This document shows, one piece after another, positions 59,624-64,000 of a stretch of DNA of 64,000 bases. Each line of letters opens with the position of its first letter. Position 1 is the first letter of the stretch. The position numbers and the translations under genes are program-made. Below the pieces are notes generated by a model that was not told where the DNA came from, ran no database searches, and saw nothing but the letters and a program-made list of their open reading frames with translations. The stretch comes from Golubevia sp. BC0850 (taxonomy: Eukaryota > Basidiomycota > Exobasidiomycetes > Golubeviales > Golubeviaceae): the NCBI GenBank assembly GCA_012976225.1, contig JAAVVG010000013.1, positions 434,001 through 498,000 of the forward strand, written 5' to 3'.

Positions 59624-61001
59624 ATGACAGAAGCAGCCTATAACATTGGAGTTCTCATCTCTTCAGCTTATTTGTTGGAGAAGTCAGCAGACGTTTTCAT
59701 CAGCAAGACTGCCATCGTCTCCAAACGACTTCGCACTCCGGAAGTGCTAATCGCTCTACTCACTGCAGGTGCTGAATGGGAAGAGGTGAGTACAGAAGTA
59801 TGATCAGCTCGAACTTACAATTACTCTCCTATCTTCGAACTCAGAGCCTGACCTCTCCTCTTTACCTCGATCCCAGTTGGCTGTCATCGTCTCGTCCGTC
59901 TTAGACAAGCATCCCTCTCTGGCTTTAGGAAACGTGATAGGATCTTGTATAGCCAACGTTCTAGGAGCCTTCTCTCTAGGTCTCATATTATTGCCAACTT
60001 CAAGACCAGTTTTTCTCTTTGACAGATCTTCAAAGATATGGGCTTTAGTTCAGCTTCTCATCACTACTCTCGCCGTACCTCTATTCTATCTCTGGCAACG
60101 TTCACTTTCGAAGCAGTCAGAAAAGCTTCTAAGTTCTTTAGAGGATGAGAAAGAGAGACTGAGAAAGGTCGTCTCTGTCACTTTATTGCTCATCTTTCTT
60201 GTCTATCTCATCGCCGTTGGTTGGGCCATTAGCCGAGGTAGATTAGATACTCCAGAAGAAAGTGATAGTGACAGTGATAGTGAGCAATCTTCAAGTCCGT
60301 CTTCAGAAGAAGAAGCAGATCAATCTGATATTAGAGAACCAGAAACTTCAATTCCAGACGAATGTTCCCCACTATTATCACCTCCTTCTGGTCCCTCAAG
60401 ATCAAGGTCTATAACTACGACCACTACAACTTCCAGCGCAAACAACTCAACCACCAACAGTTTACCAACATTCAAAGACAGACCTATCAACTCTCCAATT
60501 CAACGAAGATCTTATAGAAAAAGAAAAGCTTCATCTTTACTCTCCCATCTTTTACCTCTAATCATCTCATCTCTAGCATTATCCCTTTCTGGGTTCTTAC
60601 TTTCCCATTCAATTTCATCTTTAGCTACTACCTTGAACCTTTCAAATACGGTTCTGGGTTTAACTCTTCTATCTTTCATAACGACTTTGCCGGAGAAGTT
60701 CTTAGCTGGTTTGAGTGGATCGAGAGGGAAGAGTGGGATTTTACTGGCTAGTACCGCAGGAAGTAACATTTTCTTGTTGTCTCTTTGTGGCAGTGTCAGT
60801 CTGAGTAGAAAGTGGGATGAAGTTGAAATAACCGGAGAGAAGCAGGTTACGATTAAGAAAGAAGAATTGGCGATTCTTTGGTTAGCTTCTCTTAGTCTAG
60901 TTGGAATTGTTTTTAGGGGTGCAAAAAGATGGCATGGTTGGGTGCTGATGACTGGTTACCTTATGTTTCTAGTGGCGGAATTGAGTGCTTGGAGAAGGTG
61001 A
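59624..61001 (+). CDS. CaCA-family sodium/calcium exchanger-like membrane protein
   Basis: Two exons, 59624-59785 and 59877-61001, phase 0, giving 428 aa. It has the paired alpha repeats of cation/Ca2+ exchangers. Repeat 1 is TAGAEWEELAVIVSSVLDKH followed by LGNVIGSCIANVLGAFSLGL. Repeat 2 is LSFITTLPEKFLAGLSGSRG followed by STAGSNIFLLSL. The acidic Glu in each repeat and the GN-S/GSN motifs are in place. Roughly nine or ten membrane segments surround a long cytosolic loop rich in Ser/Asp/Glu/Thr (SDSDSDSEQSSS). Such proteins exchange Na+ or H+ for Ca2+ at vacuolar or plasma membrane. The first Met at 59624 is assumed. An open frame extends upstream, so the start may be earlier. Confidence 0.85.
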
Positions 61002-61618
61002 AGGAGGTGGCTCGTTGACTCGATACTCCTGGATACCCGAGATTGTTGCCTCTTAACATCCGTCTTCAGATCGTTTCTTTTTGAATTTATAGAACATTGT
61101 GTTTGCTTAACTCGCAAGACTCTCCTAGGCAGTCAAGAAAGCAAAGGAGCGAGCGGAGCCATTTGAGTTACTGCAACAAGAAACTAAAAGTCGAAAAGCG
61201 AAGAAGATCCACTGAGCAGGGGAAGGGTAATGAAGTGGTTTTAGAAGAAAGGGAACCGATAAGTAGACTCAAACCAGAATCGAAGGAGGGGGATCGAGTC
61301 TAGCGGTTTAACAAATAGGGCGTGGTGTCTTCAGACAACAACAGTTCTCACTACCCCTCCCCGCCTTCCCCCTCTCCAACTCCTGTTCTAATTGAAGCAA
61401 AGCTGATGTGAGGAAGAATACCATGAGCTTTTAGAAGAAAGATACAGGATGAGTCAAATCGAAGCTCAGTGAGAGGACCGAGTTTCGGCGGGCTTGGTAC
61501 TTTGGAAGAAAGAGAGCGAAAACCCAGGCCTTCTCTTCTTCTTCTTCTTGAAACCATCCATCTTCTTATCCGAATCCAAGATAACTATCAAGATCGCAGG
61601 TCTCTTATCAAATTAGAA
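61002..61618. other. Intergenic, no gene seen
   Basis: About 620 bp between the exchanger and the broken membrane protein gene. Short frames only. Confidence 0.4.
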
Positions 61619-62111
61619 ATGATGGATTCTGAATTCTTTGACGACCTATCTCGAACACCAACACCAGCAACAACGATGGACTTGACAGATAGCGTTTGGT
61701 GATTGGGGAAATGGATCTTCTATTCCGTCATCTTCTGCCTCTCCGGTTTTTTAATCGTATCTCGCCTACCTCAACTATTCCATCAGGAAGGTTACGTTTA
61801 TGATAGAGCTATCAGACGCACAGGAAGCGAAATGCTGGCTTCATCAACCTTTCCAACGGTCATTGGTCGATTCCCAAGCTTTTCCAAACATCAACGTGGT
61901 TTATCTTCCCTCCGAGCCAGCTGACTATTCCACTGGGAGAATAGTCAACCCTGTACTGACGAATCAATGGTCCTCAAAGTTCAGGTTAGAGCTTGAAGGC
62001 AGTGGACGGATTGAAAATGGAGAGGTCAGGATTGAGCCTTTAGGTCTGGGAGAGAGAGGTGAGTTGTTGGAGCGTCGAAAGCAGAAGAGGTCTGAAACTG
62101 CTAGTCACTAG
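61619..62111 (+). pseudogene. Small membrane-anchored protein gene, apparently broken
   Basis: Start MMDSEFFDDLSRTPTPATTM, then a TGA after DSVW at about 61700. The same frame continues with a single membrane helix (WIFYSVIFCLSGFLIV) and QLFHQEGYVYDRAIRR. A second frame then takes over near 61.85 kb (FPNINVVYLPSEPADYS, FRLELEGSGRIENGEVRIE) and ends at 62111. One stop and one frame change break it, unless an unusual intron removes both. Family not recognised; layout suggests a type II membrane protein. Confidence 0.35.
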
Positions 62112-62578
62112 CCATCTACTTCAAACCTCGTTCCTGCAGTTGGTAATACCTCCAATAACGAGAATTGTACTTCGGTCTTCGAATAGATTTCGCCTTTTCC
62201 TCCTTGAGCCTTCAAGAAAGAAGCTCACAAGTCGACGTCATTGGTCATTCCGTCGATATTCTTTCTTCCCTCTTCTGCTTTTCAAATCAAAGTGGGGTGA
62301 CTTCTTTCGATGGAACTTTGATCGTCCTCCCTTTTTTGATATCATTGTCTTCACCGTTCCACCGTTCCACATCAAGTTCTCGTCTGCCTCCTCTTCCCCC
62401 CCCCCAACTGGCCACTAGTTTGGGTTTCTCCTTCCCATATCTCCCTGCTTCGAGTGTTCTTTTTCACAGATTCTTTTACTCGATCTCAATTCAGCTTCCT
62501 TGCTGTCCTGTCCGTGGGTCTCTCCAAGTTGAAACTTCTCGGAATTCTCTTTGATACGCATCTTCTGAAGTTCGAGGT
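62112..62578. other. Intergenic, no gene seen
   Basis: About 470 bp, rich in C and T homopolymers (nine C at 62398-62406). No coding pattern. Confidence 0.35.
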
Positions 62579-62797
62579 TCAGGTACTTTGAAGTTTTGTA
62601 TTACAACATCTCAGTTCTTGGTCTCCAACAGAAGCTTCGGCAGGATCTGGAGGTTGCCAAATAGAAACCTCGGGTCTCAGAAGAGGGATGACTACGTCCC
62701 ACGTCTGATGATCGATGATCCAACGTTGATCTGCGTTTCCAAGAGGAGACTGAATTCCGAAGAGTAAAAGTACAAGTAAGAGGGGATAAACTGACAT
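62579..62797 (-). CDS. Possible small secreted peptide
   Basis: A 72-codon frame opens MSVYPLLLVLLLFGIQSPLG, a strong signal-peptide-like core, followed by about 50 polar residues with RWIIDHQTWDVVIPLLRP and a CC pair near the C-terminus. Its size and layout fit a small secreted protein. It has no recognised homology, and the downstream part may be chance. No intron is required. Confidence 0.35.
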   Translation of the reverse strand: MSVYPLLLVLLLFGIQSPLGNADQRWIIDHQTWDVVIPLLRPEVSIWQPPDPAEASVGDQELRCCNTKLQST

Positions 62798-62997
62798 GAA
62801 AGACTACAGAAAACCAATAAATGAAGCAAAGGGGGTTAAATGAGTGAAGCCGAAATGAGAAGTTGAGACGGATAGACGTGACTAGATGGGAGTAAATGGG
62901 TGTTGTTTTTTTGGGAAAGGGGGGGGGGGGAAGAGAATGATTCCGAATGAAGTATCGAAGAAGTGCGCATTGAGACCTCAGCCGTGTCATCATGTCA

Positions 62998-64000
62998 TTA
63001 AGGAAATCGTTCGATACCAGCTTCTTTCCTACTACTTGGAGTCATGGTTTCGGTTCCGAAGCTGTTTAATCTCCCTCTGCCATTGAGATTTTCGACCGGA
63101 TCCCAAGCATCTCTAACGACATCTTCATCCCATTCAGATTGAGTCATAGTGTGAACGATTGGACCCGCAGAATATGAAGGTCGTGGAACGAAACTTGAAT
63201 CATTGGATCTCAGATTTGGAGAATTGAATTGAGGAGAATGATTTGTAGCTTGAGAGTTCCTGGCACTGAATTCTCCTTTCTTGATCGAGGAACCGGTACC
63301 TCCTGAAGAAGGTCTTTGTTGTGAAACAGTTGGTAAAGCTGTATCTCCAAGTCCGATATCTTTCTCTTCTAGTGAAGGTCCTAAGTGGAAAGCGATACGT
63401 GCCAAAGTGTCTTGATCTAACATTGTTCCATTAGATACCTTCATTCGAATTGAGGTTGGAAGTCTTTCACAGAGGTTCGAAAGATTCATCTGTCGGTATG
63501 AGATCGGGGGAGAAGGGGTCAAGGTAAGCTTCGAATTCGCGAGGGAAGTGATGGGGTGCGAGACTGAGAAGGAGTACTCACGAAAGCTCTGCAAGCCAAG
63601 ATTGCATGGAACAAGCAACTGAAAGTCAGAGCTGATGACCTTAAAGTAGGATTGTCCGAAATGGAACTGAAGACAATAATGGCAACCAAAGTCGGAATCG
63701 CACAGATCGCGCAGTAAACGATTCCATCTCTGACCAAAAGATTGAGAAGGGAACTGCCTGCGTTGTGTCTTAATTGAACTAGCTTATAGGTGACCAATCC
63801 CATGATGAAAAGATCTGTGAAGAGGATTACTGCGAAACAAAAGGGGAAGGGAAAGGAACTCGAATCAGCCTCCGCGTTCACGCTTCTGTTCTCACTTCGA
63901 AAGAAGAAGGTGCACTGACAGGCATAAGCGAGTGGATATCTCCATTGAGGAGTCACATAGGTAATCGAGCAAAAACCTCCATCGTTGGCCACTAGACTTG
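62998..64000 (-). CDS. 7TM fungal membrane protein (DUF6533-like), 5' end beyond window
   Basis: Minus strand, exons 64000(edge)-63920, 63829-63582 and 63489-62998. The visible part has about three or four membrane helices: LILFTDLFIMGLVTYKL, the loop/helix LLVRDGIVYCAICAIPTLVA with IIVFSSI, and ALTFSCLFHAILACRAF. It continues into a basic MNLSNLCERLPTSIRM and a Ser/Pro-rich cytosolic tail of about 150 residues. The spacing around RDGIVY and the ILACRxFxNL end is characteristic of the large basidiomycete DUF6533-type seven-helix family of unknown function. It is not STE3-like. The N-terminal helices lie beyond the edge at 64000. Confidence 0.7.

Noticed and set aside
62998-64000. 7TM gene at the right edge as an STE3 pheromone receptor, which would make a bipolar mating locus with HD
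   Set aside because: The helix and loop pattern (RDGIVY, ILACRxF) is that of DUF6533-like proteins, and no STE3-type motifs are visible.
1-64000. Transposons, retroelements, CRISPR arrays, rRNA
   Set aside because: No transposase, reverse transcriptase or integrase motifs, long terminal repeats, spacer-repeat arrays or rRNA segments were recognised by reading.

Overview
This 64 kb window is nuclear DNA of a filamentous or dimorphic basidiomycete fungus. Genes are close together on both strands and interrupted by spliceosomal introns, mostly 60-480 nt with GTGAGT-type donors. The taxon marker is a divergently transcribed HD1/HD2 homeodomain pair at about 36.7-42.3 kb, the classic basidiomycete mating-type (b/HD) locus. 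The PlsB-type acyltransferase and a DUF6533-like 7TM protein also fit a basidiomycete. The moderate base composition and this gene set would suit Pucciniomycotina, but that is inference.

Left third (0-22.5 kb): conserved housekeeping genes. In order they are an SRF1-like four-TM protein (+), RNA polymerase II subunit RPB2 (-, four exons, 1237 aa), the splicing factor CWC25 (+, sharing a divergent promoter with RPB2), an uncharacterised low-complexity minus-strand gene or genes, a PITSLRE kinase CDK11 (+), and an intronless PPR-like, probably mitochondrial protein (+). Two F-box-type genes (4.4-5.4 and 18.1-19.3 kb) lie among them, each with its frame broken once.

Middle (22.5-36.7 kb): a 3 kb stretch without recognisable genes, then a strongly decayed F-box relative, a nine-exon PlsB-type glycerol-3-phosphate/DHAP acyltransferase, ribosomal protein eS28 (68 aa with two long introns), and a fourth F-box copy that ends 1.6 kb from HD2.

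Mating region (36.7-45.1 kb): HD2 (-) and HD1 (+) are separated by a 912 bp shared promoter. Each has an intron in or just before the DNA-recognition helix. Beyond HD1 lie a cupin-type 5' gene fragment and a small secreted protein with an internal duplication and Lys-Arg sites.

Right third (45-64 kb): an unrecognised minus-strand gene, two more F-box/LRR-like wrecks (47.3-48.6 and 54.8-56.5 kb), U3 snoRNP protein UTP11 (-), a secreted M28 zinc aminopeptidase (+), an acidic lysine-rich protein with a ubiquitin-like start (-), a CaCA-family cation exchanger (+), a broken small membrane protein gene, a possible secreted peptide, and a 7TM protein running off the right edge.

The repeated theme is an F-box family present six times, every copy with a disrupted reading frame, while all single-copy genes around it are intact. 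No transposon, retroelement, CRISPR array, rRNA or convincing tRNA was seen.
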